The translations under genes and the position numbers were made by a program. DNA of 64,000 nucleotides from 2-01-FULL-50-23 sp964509695 (lineage in GTDB: Bacteria; Patescibacteriota; Microgenomatia; UBA1400; MFAQ01), in contig CAZDXN010000001.1 of the NCBI GenBank assembly GCA_964509695.1, positions 62,001 to 126,000 of the forward strand, given 5' to 3'. Of the stretch, positions 15,370-25,212 are shown one piece after another (positions within the stretch are counted from its first letter, which is position 1; each line of letters begins with the position of its first letter). The notes beneath the pieces were generated by a model. That model worked only from the letters and a program-made list of their open reading frames with translations. It searched no databases and was not told the DNA's origin.

Positions 15370-16908
15370 ATGAAAATTCTCCTAGTTTACCCAACCATAA
15401 CTATCTACGGCAAGGACCGATCGGCAGTTTCTCCGATTCCACCATTGGGATTGGCATACATCGCCGCCTATATGGAGAAGCTTGGTCATACCATCAAAAT
15501 TCTCGATTGCGTCGCCGAGGGAATAGAAAACGTCAATAAGGTCAAGGGTGGTTTTCGGGTCGGTCTGGACGATACCAAAATAGCCATTGAAATCAAAAAG
15601 TTCTCCCCTGACATCGTCGGCATCAGCTCGATGTTCTCGGCCTATGCTCAGGATGCCTATAGGATCGCCTTCTTAGTTAAAAATATTTCCAAGGAAATTC
15701 TGGTCGTCTTCGGTGGCGCCCATGCTTGTGCCCTGACGGATGACGTTCTCAAAAACAAAACAATTGATCTGTGCGTCATCGGGGAGGGGGAGCTGACCTT
15801 TGCCGAGATTGTCGATAAATTTTCCAAAGGGAAGCCGTATTTAAATATCAACGGGGTTGCTTACAAAAAGATGGGGAAAGTAATTTTTACTAGTCCGCGG
15901 GAACTAATCAATGACCTTGACGTGCTTCCTCTGCCGGCACGCCATCTATTGCCCATGGACATATATCTTAATAAACACAAAAATCCATTCGTCTATTACG
16001 ACCGTCATACTTTTATGATCTCTTCCCGTGGTTGTCCGATGAATTGTGTTTATTGTTCGATCCATGCCATTTGGAAAAATAAATGGCGATCGCGCTCTCC
16101 CGAAAGTGTTGTTGACGAAATTGAATATTTGGTCAAACAATATGGCATCAAGGAAATCCATTTTGTTGACGATAATCTTACAGTAAACAAGAAACGAGCC
16201 GGATCCATTTGTGATCTAATCATCAAAAGAAAACTAAATATTAAGTGGACAGGCCCAAACGGCGTAGCTATTTGGACACTAGACGAGAAGCTGTTGGACA
16301 AAATGAAAAAAAGCGGTTGTTACCGCCTAACCTTCGGAATCGAATCCGGGTCGCAGCAAACCCAGAAGTTCATCCGAAAAAATCTCAATCTAGAATATGC
16401 CAGAGATATGATAGCCTATTGCAACAAGATTGGAATTTGGACCCTTTCAACTTTTATCGTCGGATTTCCATACCAAGACAAAGACCAAATCGAGGCTTCG
16501 ATCAATTACGCCATAAAATCCAAAACCGATTTTGCCACCTTTTACGTATTGATGCCCTTTCCCTCGACAGATGTTTGGAATATCTTAATAAGGGAAAACC
16601 TCCTAAAAGAAAACGAGTTCTTCAACGAAATTGGCTACTATCTTTCCACCAGAGGAGTGACTTCTAAATACTTCAATCATGAACAAATCCAGTTTTTTGC
16701 ATCCCTCGCCCACAAAAAAGTATTAAAGGAGCAGATATTCCGGCTTATCTTTACCCCGGGTCATTATCTAAAGAAAATTCAAACCCGAGGGGATTTAGCT
16801 TATGCCGGAAAACTGTTGAAACAATTTGGTTGTCTTCTCTATCATTCGCTCGGTCGGCATGTCCGTGTCGGCGGTGCTATTTATCGCAAATCAGTTACCA
16901 GAGAATAG
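15370..16908 (+). CDS. B12-binding radical SAM protein 3
   Basis: A 512-residue enzyme. I use the ATG at 15370; a TTG six bases earlier would overlap the previous stop. Cobalamin-binding-like domain with FGGAHACA and LCVIGEGE, then radical SAM cysteines C222, C226 and C229 in GCPMNCVYC, FVDDNLTVN and GIESGSQQT. Closely similar in organisation to the protein at 8766, including a helical C-terminal tail with FASLAHKK. Probably a paralogue that acts on a related substrate. It is followed 2 nt later by another class I methyltransferase, repeating the radical SAM plus methyltransferase order seen at 13107-15367. Confidence 0.85.
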   Translation: MKILLVYPTITIYGKDRSAVSPIPPLGLAYIAAYMEKLGHTIKILDCVAEGIENVNKVKGGFRVGLDDTKIAIEIKKFSPDIVGISSMFSAYAQDAYRIAFLVKNISKEILVVFGGAHACALTDDVLKNKTIDLCVIGEGELTFAEIVDKFSKGKPYLNINGVAYKKMGKVIFTSPRELINDLDVLPLPARHLLPMDIYLNKHKNPFVYYDRHTFMISSRGCPMNCVYCSIHAIWKNKWRSRSPESVVDEIEYLVKQYGIKEIHFVDDNLTVNKKRAGSICDLIIKRKLNIKWTGPNGVAIWTLDEKLLDKMKKSGCYRLTFGIESGSQQTQKFIRKNLNLEYARDMIAYCNKIGIWTLSTFIVGFPYQDKDQIEASINYAIKSKTDFATFYVLMPFPSTDVWNILIRENLLKENEFFNEIGYYLSTRGVTSKYFNHEQIQFFASLAHKKVLKEQIFRLIFTPGHYLKKIQTRGDLAYAGKLLKQFGCLLYHSLGRHVRVGGAIYRKSVTRE

Positions 16909-16910
16909 TC

Positions 16911-17627
16911 ATGCGGCCAAAACAAAAACAAATAAACAATCCACACAACGGAATTTCTAACCAGATGAGAATCTTGAATCATCAAAATTTCGAATACATA
17001 AAAAAAATTCAGAAAAAATACCAGCTCGATTTCAATGGCGTCAGCATATTGGATGTTGGAGTGGGCGGAGGATATTTGGCGGGTGAAATTATCAAAGAGA
17101 ACAGTGTGGTCAAATATATCGGCGTAGATATAGACAATTATCTTGAGAAAAATGTTAAAAATAAAGTCAGTTTTGTCAAAGCCGATCTTAATCATCTTCC
17201 CGACGTCGACGCTCTCTTAAAAACGAAGGAAAAGTACGATTACATTTTTATTTTTGATGTATTAGAACATCTCATTTACTTTCACCATATTCTTCAAAAC
17301 ATTCACACGATTCTCTCACCGAAAGGAAAACTATTAATTTCGGTTCCGATTGATATCAATTTATCCACCAAGATAAAGATGGTTTTTCAGGACAGTTCAT
17401 TCACGACCCCATTTGCGAGCGTATACGGACATATAAATTTATTCTCATTTCGTCAGTTCGAAGAAGGGTTAAGAAACATCAAGACACTAGAAATAATCGA
17501 TATAAATAAATGTGGACTTGGATATGGGCTATACGACAAAACGTTCCATTTAGATATGTGGGCGAAACTGTGTCCGATGATGTGCGGAAGGGCCAACCTG
17601 TATCTTAGAAAAATTGGTAAACATTAA
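16911..17627 (+). CDS. Class I SAM-dependent methyltransferase
   Basis: A 238-residue methyltransferase; the ATG at 16911, 2 nt after the preceding stop, is preferred over an upstream in-frame start inside the radical SAM gene. Motif I is ILDVGVGGGYLAGE, followed by IGVDIDNY, and FIFDVLEHLIYF with LSPKGKLLISVP marks motifs IV to VI. No membrane segment. It belongs to the operon and may methylate a glycan intermediate or a polyprenol-linked product. The substrate is unknown. Confidence 0.82.
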   Translation: MRPKQKQINNPHNGISNQMRILNHQNFEYIKKIQKKYQLDFNGVSILDVGVGGGYLAGEIIKENSVVKYIGVDIDNYLEKNVKNKVSFVKADLNHLPDVDALLKTKEKYDYIFIFDVLEHLIYFHHILQNIHTILSPKGKLLISVPIDINLSTKIKMVFQDSSFTTPFASVYGHINLFSFRQFEEGLRNIKTLEIIDINKCGLGYGLYDKTFHLDMWAKLCPMMCGRANLYLRKIGKH

Positions 17628-17638
17628 CAAATAATATT

Positions 17639-18418
17639 ATGAAAACATTTCAGGATAAAAAATCGGAAATAACGTTTTTTGACAATCTCGCGATTAAGAG
17701 TGAATACGATGCCGTTCCCGAACAGGTATATAAAAAAGTTGCCATACGTTGTCACAGATTACTACAAAGCAAGCCATCAAAGATACTTGAAGTGGGTTGT
17801 GGTTCAGGAAAATTTGGTAAGGCACTAGCTCAATTGGGTCATAAAGTTACCGGTATAGATATATCATCTGAGACGGTGAAGAACGCCAATCGAGAAAAAC
17901 CAAAAGGTTTCAAAGCGAAAATTCTCGACATGGAAAACCAAAAAAATTTTCCTAAAGACTCCTTCTCTCTAATACTCTGCCCCGGTGTTCTTCATCATTT
18001 ACCGAACTTAACTATAAGCCAAGCAATTCCAAACTTCCGTCATTGGCTTGAGCCGGGTGGGTTAGTGGTTTGTTGGGAACCAAATGGATCAAACCCAATC
18101 ACCGCGCTTTCCAAAATTCTCTTTAGACTAGTTTATCTTATAGCTGGTGGTGGTGAATTTGCGACAGTGAATGAAACAAATCATTCATTTAAACAATATT
18201 TGTCGTCATTTGAAAGAAATGGTTTCAGACTTGTCTCTTCGAGGCCCTTATCTGATAAAAGCACGGCTGGCTTTTCAAATCCTGTCATGCGGATCCTCAT
18301 CGAAATTCGTTGGCTTTTGTATGTTCTAATCGACAAACTGATCCCTCCCCCCTTTTCTGGAGTGATGTTATTCATGATCTATCGAAAAAAATCATTACTT
18401 TCGAAGACATATGCTTAG
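17639..18418 (+). CDS. Class I SAM-dependent methyltransferase
   Basis: A 259-residue protein with motif I ILEVGCGSGKFGKAL, VTGIDISSET, FSLILCPGVLHHLPN and LEPGGLVVCWEPNG, the standard Methyltransf_11/25 pattern; similar in its second half to the protein at 27813. A C-terminal hydrophobic segment (about 215-250) could associate with the membrane. The end overlaps the start of the giant GT-C-like gene by 8 nt. Confidence 0.83.
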   Translation: MKTFQDKKSEITFFDNLAIKSEYDAVPEQVYKKVAIRCHRLLQSKPSKILEVGCGSGKFGKALAQLGHKVTGIDISSETVKNANREKPKGFKAKILDMENQKNFPKDSFSLILCPGVLHHLPNLTISQAIPNFRHWLEPGGLVVCWEPNGSNPITALSKILFRLVYLIAGGGEFATVNETNHSFKQYLSSFERNGFRLVSSRPLSDKSTAGFSNPVMRILIEIRWLLYVLIDKLIPPPFSGVMLFMIYRKKSLLSKTYA

Positions 18419-21227
18419 CCAACTAGTCCTTAGCGGATTTCTTTATACGATCGTCGCGATAGCAAGTATTAGAAAGCTTCTTGGTATAGGGGAGGGCTTG
18501 GGACACAACTGGGATTCACCGTTTTCACCCTTGGCTATAAGTTATCTCTCTATGCTCAAAAACCTCCCGTATGTCTGGAACGGTCAACATTCTCTCGGGT
18601 TTCCCATTATCTCTTCGATCTCAACCAAGATATGGTGGCTTTTCAATTCTACGGTCGGCATTGTTCTCAAGGGCAGTTTTGTCACCCAATTTATGATTTT
18701 ATTTCTAATGATTGGTGGTGGGTTGCTTATGTTCTATTATGTTCGACAAATTCTAAAGACTAGCGGCCGTTCATCACTCTTTTTTGCACCATTTTGTGCC
18801 GGCTTGTTTTTCATGTTTTCGCCGGTGGTTTTCGGTCACATAGTCGGCGGAGCTTTCAATCAGTTCTTTACTATGGTTGTGTCCCTATTACTACTCATTG
18901 CCCTACAGGCCGGCGCATCAAGACAAAATATCAATAGAACGTCGATTGAAATATCACTCATTTTTATATTTATCTCCGTCACCCTCCACAATCACCTAAT
19001 TAACATTTTTATCACCATCTGTTACGTTTCACTTTTATATAGCTGGACTATAAAAAGGAAAATCGAATTGGCAGCAAAGACTACGATGATTAGCTTGCTA
19101 TTGGCAGCATACTGGCTTTTCCCAGAAATATACGGCTTGGCCAACTCAAATATTGCTCAAAAACTAAAGGAAAATATCTCCTTCGGCAACTTGGTTGTGA
19201 ATGTGCCCAGTATAAGTAATGCGCTTTTTGCTAACGGTTATGTCCGTCGTTTCTATGACTTCATGGTTATAGACGGTCTGTATTCCATTTGGAAAGTTGC
19301 CGGCCTATCTTTATTCTTCATCATCATCGCTTCAGTATTTCTAGTCGGCGAAACAAATTTTCAAGTCAAAAAATATTCTCTTTTCTGGTTTGGTTTGTTC
19401 TTAATCTTTGTAAATTTCGCTACCGGTTTTACCGGTCCATTAGGATCGGCTATCAAATTTTTGTACGAAAATTTCCCCCCACTATCGATTTTTCGTTCTC
19501 CCCAATGGTGGATGATGCCCTTAACGATTTGTTTTGCAGTTCTTATTGGCTTGAGCTTCGAGCGATTCGCCAGCTTGCTTCGATTCAAACTATCAACCAA
19601 ATTATCGTTGTTCACCCTCTTGGTATTTGTCTTACACCCTTTTTATATATCGGGAGATTTAGGCATTGAAAAACTGTATCAAAGGCAACTGGCGACTACC
19701 AATTGGTATAAGGCTGATCATCTTGATTTGTACAAAGTTCCGGGTGATTACCGCAAAACGATCGAAATTCTTGCCAAAGACGACTCCGACTCAAAAGTTC
19801 TTCTCCTCCCCCTTAGTTTAAGTCCCTATTTCGAAGTGACATCGTATCAAAAGCAGGGTTCTGGAGTTGACCCGATTCTCGCTTATCTAGCCCCCAAGCC
19901 CGTCATCTTTAACGATATAAATGTTGAATACGACACAAAGAGCACTCTACTCTCTCCGGAGAAAAAACTTTATCGCGACCGGAGTCTCGAATTTCTAAAC
20001 CTATTGGGGGTTTTCAATACGAAGTACATTTTATTCAAGAAAGATTACTCTCCTGTTTTTTCTGATTATCGAAACTTCTGGGACGGCCAAACAGTTTACA
20101 GTCTACTGACGAAAAATATCAGCCAAATTGGCGAAATTGTCGAAAACGGTGAGTCGACTCTCCTCGTCAAGCTCAATGACAACCTATATTGGCCCCACGT
20201 TTACGTCCCACAAAATATTTTCGTTGTCAGTGGCAATCCACAATCATTATCAGATATTGGTTCTCTGGTTGACGACAAAAAAAAATCCGCCGTCTTTTTT
20301 TCCGAGGCGGTCAGCGGCCCCCAAGTTTCAGATCCTCATGATTTAGATCGTGAAAATGTCTCCCCATCTTCACTTTTTGTAGTCGGGGAACTGATAAAAA
20401 AAATTAAAGGTTATTATCGATCGAAGTTTGATCTTAAAATTCCTCAAGCAGGAGAATACAAGATTTTGGCAAAAAACGACCTCCAAGACACCAATTGGAA
20501 ATTGGTTGAAGAAAAATATTTCGAAAAAGGTCAAACCACATATCTTCTACCGGAACCAAAACCCATCAATCTGGTCGATAAGTTCGGAGTCATAACGGAT
20601 TATCAATACGATACCGAATACCTAGTCAGTTTCTATTACAACGATGATAACGACAACACAATATTGACAGTTGTCGAAGAAGGTGAAAAAGAAAAGCTAG
20701 TTCTCGACAAACTCCCGCGCACGGAAGAAAATTTTGTGTTATATCAAACCGTTTTTCGTTCAACCCCAAGGGGCCTACCGGCAATAATATCCGTTTCAAA
20801 CGAAGCGGTGAAAGATCTCAGAGTCGAAAAAGTGACATCTCCCCAGATAATCCTTTGGAAAAAAGGCCGGGTAGAAATGAAAGATACTCCAGAAGTAGAG
20901 TTGGTAAAGATCAACCCGACGAAGTACCGAATCACCGTGAAGAACGCCACCAAACCATTCGTTTTGATTTTTTCCGAAGCCTACAACCAAGGGTGGAAGC
21001 TTAGATACATGAACCGTGTGATTTCCAAAGCCAGTCACAAAGTGGTTAACGGATATGCCAATTCGTGGATTGTAGTCCCCAACGAGGTAGGAGCCAAACG
21101 TGATTTTGAGCTGATCATTGAATTTTGGCCGCAAAAACTATTCTATATTGGTCTACTTATAAGTGGTTTTTCACTGATTCTCACCCTCTCATTTCTGATA
21201 AAGTACGCCAATGAAAAAGAATCGTAA
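18411..21227 (+). CDS. AftD/YfhO-like GT-C membrane protein, large
   Basis: A 938-residue integral membrane protein. Roughly the first 430 residues hold about 12 membrane segments; an early loop has GHNWDSPFSP (acidic residue where GT-C enzymes place theirs) and FMFSPVVFGHIVGG. The C-terminal half is extracytoplasmic, mainly beta, with FSEAYNQGWKL and NGYANSWIVVP close to the last membrane helix, a pattern I associate with AftD (DUF3367) and YfhO-type sugar transferases. It shares this end with the 727-residue protein at 39867 (YHPGW, VNGWVV). It probably transfers a polyprenyl-phosphate sugar outside the membrane. Its end overlaps the KTDQFQ-domain gene by 17 nt. Confidence 0.72.
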   Translation: MLSQLVLSGFLYTIVAIASIRKLLGIGEGLGHNWDSPFSPLAISYLSMLKNLPYVWNGQHSLGFPIISSISTKIWWLFNSTVGIVLKGSFVTQFMILFLMIGGGLLMFYYVRQILKTSGRSSLFFAPFCAGLFFMFSPVVFGHIVGGAFNQFFTMVVSLLLLIALQAGASRQNINRTSIEISLIFIFISVTLHNHLINIFITICYVSLLYSWTIKRKIELAAKTTMISLLLAAYWLFPEIYGLANSNIAQKLKENISFGNLVVNVPSISNALFANGYVRRFYDFMVIDGLYSIWKVAGLSLFFIIIASVFLVGETNFQVKKYSLFWFGLFLIFVNFATGFTGPLGSAIKFLYENFPPLSIFRSPQWWMMPLTICFAVLIGLSFERFASLLRFKLSTKLSLFTLLVFVLHPFYISGDLGIEKLYQRQLATTNWYKADHLDLYKVPGDYRKTIEILAKDDSDSKVLLLPLSLSPYFEVTSYQKQGSGVDPILAYLAPKPVIFNDINVEYDTKSTLLSPEKKLYRDRSLEFLNLLGVFNTKYILFKKDYSPVFSDYRNFWDGQTVYSLLTKNISQIGEIVENGESTLLVKLNDNLYWPHVYVPQNIFVVSGNPQSLSDIGSLVDDKKKSAVFFSEAVSGPQVSDPHDLDRENVSPSSLFVVGELIKKIKGYYRSKFDLKIPQAGEYKILAKNDLQDTNWKLVEEKYFEKGQTTYLLPEPKPINLVDKFGVITDYQYDTEYLVSFYYNDDNDNTILTVVEEGEKEKLVLDKLPRTEENFVLYQTVFRSTPRGLPAIISVSNEAVKDLRVEKVTSPQIILWKKGRVEMKDTPEVELVKINPTKYRITVKNATKPFVLIFSEAYNQGWKLRYMNRVISKASHKVVNGYANSWIVVPNEVGAKRDFELIIEFWPQKLFYIGLLISGFSLILTLSFLIKYANEKES

Positions 21228-23946
21228 ATTACTCCTTCTCTTAATTTTGCCAATTCTATTTTTTTGCCTTTGGGTTTTTTTGAGCACATTCGCCTACCTA
21301 AAGAACACGGGGACAGGCTTTCTAACCCTAGAAGATAGTTTTGAAAAACAAAATCTTTCCGGAGATATTACCGTAAACTTGACTAAAGGGAAAATAGTTA
21401 CGGGTAGGTTTGTCTCAACTCATGTGAATTTGGGGTCAATATCAATTAGGTTCAGAACCTTCGATCGCATCAACGACGACAAGCTTCTATTCAGAATCAG
21501 GGAAGAAGACAAAATAACTTGGTTCTACCAAGCTGAATACAAAACCGATCAATTCCAACCCAATCAACTATTCCCATTCGGTTTTCCTCCCCAAAAGGAC
21601 TCGAAAGGACGAAGTTATGTTTTTGAAATCGAATCATTGGACGGGAGTCTTTTTAACAGTGTTGCCATTGGGGAAACGACCCCAGTTTTTGTGGCCAGAT
21701 ACACCCTTAGCAAACAGGCCCTACTACTCAACCCGGGACAATTCGTGAAATTTCTTTTCATCAGATTTCAAAACATATCAAAGGATGATCAGTTTCTCTC
21801 GAGTTGGCGATTCTTCGTCGGCATCCTGTCAGTCTATTGTGCTTCTACTCTTTTAAATAATTCTTTTATCAAGTGGTTTGTGCTTTTGAATCTCGCCACC
21901 ATTAGTACGATTATTTTCGACCTAGATCACAACTGGGTTTTCTTATCAGCGATCAGCCTCTTCTGGTTTATCACATTCATAAAATTCAAAAAAACATCTC
22001 GCGACATAGGAAAAATTGCCGTTACATATCTATTTGTCTTAATGGTAGCGACCCTAGCTAATCAAACAAGATATCTCGAAAAGATTTCAAATTGGGTTTA
22101 CTATCTCACCCTCATGGCTTTTCTAAGACACATGATCAAAAAGGACATTAGTTCGCTATTTAATAAAATTGCCTCTAGTCAAACCCCCCAGATCATTCTT
22201 ATAACTGTCATTGTCGGCATAGTTGTGCATGAAATTTCAAATGTATATTATCTTCCTGTTTTTAGATTGATCGGTGGATTACAGCCAATTTTCATCCTCA
22301 GTATCTTCATGTTAATCCTCGGAGAGGCATTATTAGTTCTTAGAGGGAAATTGTCCCCCCTCTTTTTTGTGATTTTCATTCTCAAGCTACCGTTTATTTT
22401 CCACGGGAACTGGGAAAATAATTTTTTTGTAACCTACATGACCGACGAGGTTGTTTTTCTATCTCCAATAATCTCACACGTCCATTCGGGTTCACTTAGC
22501 CTAAACGAGTTCCTGATTTTCGGTTACCCGCCATTTTTGTTTAATGTCCTTTATGGTCTTTACAGTCTGCTTTTCGGAATATTGAAAATAATGAGTATCC
22601 AACTCTCTGAAATCAGAACACTTGAAATTATTTATTACGGGGGAAGGTTATTAGTTCTAACGGCCACTGTTACTGGCTCTTATTTCTTTCTAAAGGTATT
22701 TCGAGAACTTATACCGTCTCGTTTTTATCAGGGACTTTTAATAATTCTTATCAATTTTAACGGTCTCTTCTTTTTATACTCGACCTACTTAAAGACAGAT
22801 AATCTAGTCTGGGCGATGGGGGCGATCGCCATTTATCAAGGATTGGTCTTCTGGAAAAACAGAAACAGGGTTAACTATTATAAGTTTGGTCTATTTTCCT
22901 TAATACCATCACTCATCAATTACTATGGCTACATTTACATTCTTTTTTTTGCCTTGATATCGATCGTCTCTTCAACCCCGAAAAACAAAGAAATCTCTAT
23001 CCCAATAAAATCGAAATTAATTTTTACACTCGTTATCCTGCCAATCTTGTGGTTGCTGGCAAACTTCGAACTTGCCCCAAAGATCATCGAGGTCGTCTAT
23101 TATTTCATCAAATTTGCTACCAGCAAAAACGAACTATTTGTTCCGTTCTTTGAAAATATCAACAATTATCCCTCATATATATTTTACTTCGATTATCTTA
23201 AATTTTTCTTGACTCCCATCCTATTAATTTTTATTGGTTTACTTCTCTTCATGAAAAAAACTAATCTATATTTCAAGTTATTATGTTTGACTATGGTGCT
23301 ATTTTTTCTTCAGCTATCAACCGCCTCATATCGTACTGACCGACTATTTATTCCAATTTATATTTTCGCCATTCTTCTGGTTGTTTACTTACTTTCCCAA
23401 ATATACAATTTCCTCTTGAAAAGTAAATTGCGTTTTGTCGTCGCCTTAATAAGCTTGGCTTTAGCCGGACCGATTCTTGCGAGAACCCTTTTGCTCGCAA
23501 AAACATTACAGGGGGAGGACACCCGTTTAACTTTATACAAATATATCCAACAGGAAGTTCCTGAAAAAGCCTCGCTTACTTTTCTTCACAACTCAATTTT
23601 TGGAGCCTATGCAACTTCTGATTATCTAAAAAGGAATAATTCCAAAATGTTTGACATTAGAGTTATAGATTTGACGGTTGGTCGTGAGAACGAACGCTTG
23701 AAGGAGATTGGTGGCTATTTTATTGTTTCAGCCTTTGATCTTGATATCTTACGGAAATTCGGCAACACCCCATATTACGGTAGGTCGTTTCAGGAAACCA
23801 CAGATCTCATCGCGCGAAGTAAGGAAGTGAGCTTCGTCGACAAAATCAATTATCATTCGGAACCATTTGGTCCGATCGATCTCTTCCCCAACTCGCTTTA
23901 CGGCATTCAAAATCCACCACTACTCATCTACAAAACAAACGATTAA
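21211..23946 (+). CDS. Membrane protein: KTDQFQ beta-domain fused to a GT-C-like region
   Basis: A 911-residue protein in four parts: an N-terminal anchor (about 7-30); an extracytoplasmic beta-domain (about 50-165) with RFRTFDRINDD, YKTDQFQ (110-116), LFPFGFP (120-126) and DSKG; a bundle of short helices (about 190-305); and a GT-C-like part (about 310-740) with an acidic loop MTDEVVFLSP, ending in a soluble tail. The first three parts correspond to the whole of the proteins at 28532 and 42047, so this is a fusion of that module to a transferase. It starts inside the end of the AftD/YfhO-like gene. I do not recognise the beta-domain as a named family. Confidence 0.7.
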   Translation: MKKNRKLLLLLILPILFFCLWVFLSTFAYLKNTGTGFLTLEDSFEKQNLSGDITVNLTKGKIVTGRFVSTHVNLGSISIRFRTFDRINDDKLLFRIREEDKITWFYQAEYKTDQFQPNQLFPFGFPPQKDSKGRSYVFEIESLDGSLFNSVAIGETTPVFVARYTLSKQALLLNPGQFVKFLFIRFQNISKDDQFLSSWRFFVGILSVYCASTLLNNSFIKWFVLLNLATISTIIFDLDHNWVFLSAISLFWFITFIKFKKTSRDIGKIAVTYLFVLMVATLANQTRYLEKISNWVYYLTLMAFLRHMIKKDISSLFNKIASSQTPQIILITVIVGIVVHEISNVYYLPVFRLIGGLQPIFILSIFMLILGEALLVLRGKLSPLFFVIFILKLPFIFHGNWENNFFVTYMTDEVVFLSPIISHVHSGSLSLNEFLIFGYPPFLFNVLYGLYSLLFGILKIMSIQLSEIRTLEIIYYGGRLLVLTATVTGSYFFLKVFRELIPSRFYQGLLIILINFNGLFFLYSTYLKTDNLVWAMGAIAIYQGLVFWKNRNRVNYYKFGLFSLIPSLINYYGYIYILFFALISIVSSTPKNKEISIPIKSKLIFTLVILPILWLLANFELAPKIIEVVYYFIKFATSKNELFVPFFENINNYPSYIFYFDYLKFFLTPILLIFIGLLLFMKKTNLYFKLLCLTMVLFFLQLSTASYRTDRLFIPIYIFAILLVVYLLSQIYNFLLKSKLRFVVALISLALAGPILARTLLLAKTLQGEDTRLTLYKYIQQEVPEKASLTFLHNSIFGAYATSDYLKRNNSKMFDIRVIDLTVGRENERLKEIGGYFIVSAFDLDILRKFGNTPYYGRSFQETTDLIARSKEVSFVDKINYHSEPFGPIDLFPNSLYGIQNPPLLIYKTND

Positions 23947-24458
23947 CGTCTCAAATTCAGATAGGTCGGCCGTTGACTAGATATTATGTATCTCAACAAC
24001 TCAGGAATTTCTTCTTTTGTCTCGGGCCAAAAAGCCTCAATTTTTGAAAAAACTTCCATGATCTTCCTGTCCTCCTCGGCCCAATGTGAAAAACCATCAT
24101 GACCATAATCCCTGTTTCTTCCACCGCCAATTAACTTTACTGGAATACCGTCGCGGTGAAGATAGTTCCGTATTGTCTCGAATGGCCGGTAAAGAAGAAA
24201 GGGTGTAATTGAATAGACAACCGGAATCTGACCCTCGATTGCCAACCCGACAGCCATACCCACCATTGCCTGCTCGGCTGCGCCAACATTAACAAATCTC
24301 TTTGGGAAATCTCTTTTGACTCTGTCAAACATCCCATAACCCAAGTCTCCAGTCATCATCCAAATACGATCGTCAAGTCTCATTAGGTCATGTAATTCAT
24401 AAGTGAACCACCCTCTCATACTCTCATACCTCTCGGATACCTTTAGCTGCTCGACCAT
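23943..24458 (-). CDS. Transketolase C-terminal subunit, pyrimidine-binding domain only
   Basis: A 171-residue protein matching the pyrimidine-binding domain of transketolase: MTGDLGYGMFD, NVGAAEQAMVGMAVGLA with the catalytic glutamate (in AAEQ) that activates thiamine diphosphate, and YGHDGFSHWAEEDRKIM. Split transketolases usually have a second subunit of about 300 residues with an extra C-terminal domain; here that domain is absent, and the gene ends normally at a stop overlapping the convergent gene's stop by four bases. Works with the N-terminal subunit, which it overlaps by 16 nt. Its place inside a surface-glycan locus suggests a sugar-building role rather than core metabolism (inference). 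Confidence 0.85.
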   Translation of the reverse strand: MVEQLKVSERYESMRGWFTYELHDLMRLDDRIWMMTGDLGYGMFDRVKRDFPKRFVNVGAAEQAMVGMAVGLAIEGQIPVVYSITPFLLYRPFETIRNYLHRDGIPVKLIGGGRNRDYGHDGFSHWAEEDRKIMEVFSKIEAFWPETKEEIPELLRYIISSQRPTYLNLRR

Positions 24459-25177
24459 CTTGCCAAGGCTAATTCATAATCATCGGCTGACATTGTATGG
24501 TAATGGGCAGACAGGCCGTTCAAAAAGGGAAGTTGTTCGACATTTGTATAGGCAAAGATGATAGTGGGGTCAGTTGTTTCTGATCTTAAGGCTACCACAA
24601 GGCTCTCTAAGTCATGACCGTCTACCCCGACCAGGTTCCAGCCAAATGATTGCATTGAAATTACCAAACGATTTATATCTATTTCACCATACCCCCCATA
24701 TCCATTAGCATTAACCACCAACCTTAAATTACCTAGTTTCAATTCGCGGGCAATTCTTAGTGCCTCCCAAATACTACCCTCAGCGCATTCACCATCCGAG
24801 ACACAGCAGTAAACATTTCTGGTTCGGTCAGAGAGTGCCATTCCGACCGCGATCGGCAGCCCTTGGCCCAAACTCCCAGTGGACACCTCTATCCCAAGGT
24901 TCAGATTCCTGTCTGGGTGGACACCCAATTCATCGATGCTCGGGTTTTCCAATAGTCCATATCTTTCCATGACGGCATAAAGAGCGGTGGCTGCATGTCC
25001 GTTACTTAGAACGAACTTGTCTTTCGGTTCCTTTATCGAAAAAACGGCCTCAACAATATCCACCACCGATAGAGCAGAACCCAGATGGGCAACCTTCGCC
25101 TTGTAGGACATTTCAATGATTCTTCGGCGATTTGATATTTGTTCTGGCGTCATCATCGGGTATGATATCACGGCCAT
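24443..25177 (-). CDS. Transketolase N-terminal subunit, thiamine diphosphate-binding
   Basis: A 244-residue subunit beginning at the ATG at 25177; a TTG at 25219 is possible but lies inside the divergent gene. It has KVAHLGSALSVVDIVEAVF (family HxGxxLS segment), FVLSNGHAATALYAVM, STGSLGQGLPIAVGMAL and the metal/diphosphate motif SDGECAEGSIWEA followed by VVNANGYGG. The first glycine of the usual GDG is serine. Paired with the following gene, it would transfer two-carbon units between ketose and aldose phosphates; sedoheptulose 7-phosphate is a heptose precursor, which fits the heptose-kinase-like gene at 6944. Confidence 0.87.
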   Translation of the reverse strand: MAVISYPMMTPEQISNRRRIIEMSYKAKVAHLGSALSVVDIVEAVFSIKEPKDKFVLSNGHAATALYAVMERYGLLENPSIDELGVHPDRNLNLGIEVSTGSLGQGLPIAVGMALSDRTRNVYCCVSDGECAEGSIWEALRIARELKLGNLRLVVNANGYGGYGEIDINRLVISMQSFGWNLVGVDGHDLESLVVALRSETTDPTIIFAYTNVEQLPFLNGLSAHYHTMSADDYELALARWSSS

Positions 25178-25212
25178 TGAACCTAGGCCATTGTGGTTTA
25201 CAATATCAGAAA

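Noticed and set aside
16245..16667. Alternative 140-codon plus-strand frame inside radical SAM gene 3
   Set aside because: The main frame contains the SAM-binding motifs there; this frame has composition like a shifted reading of them.
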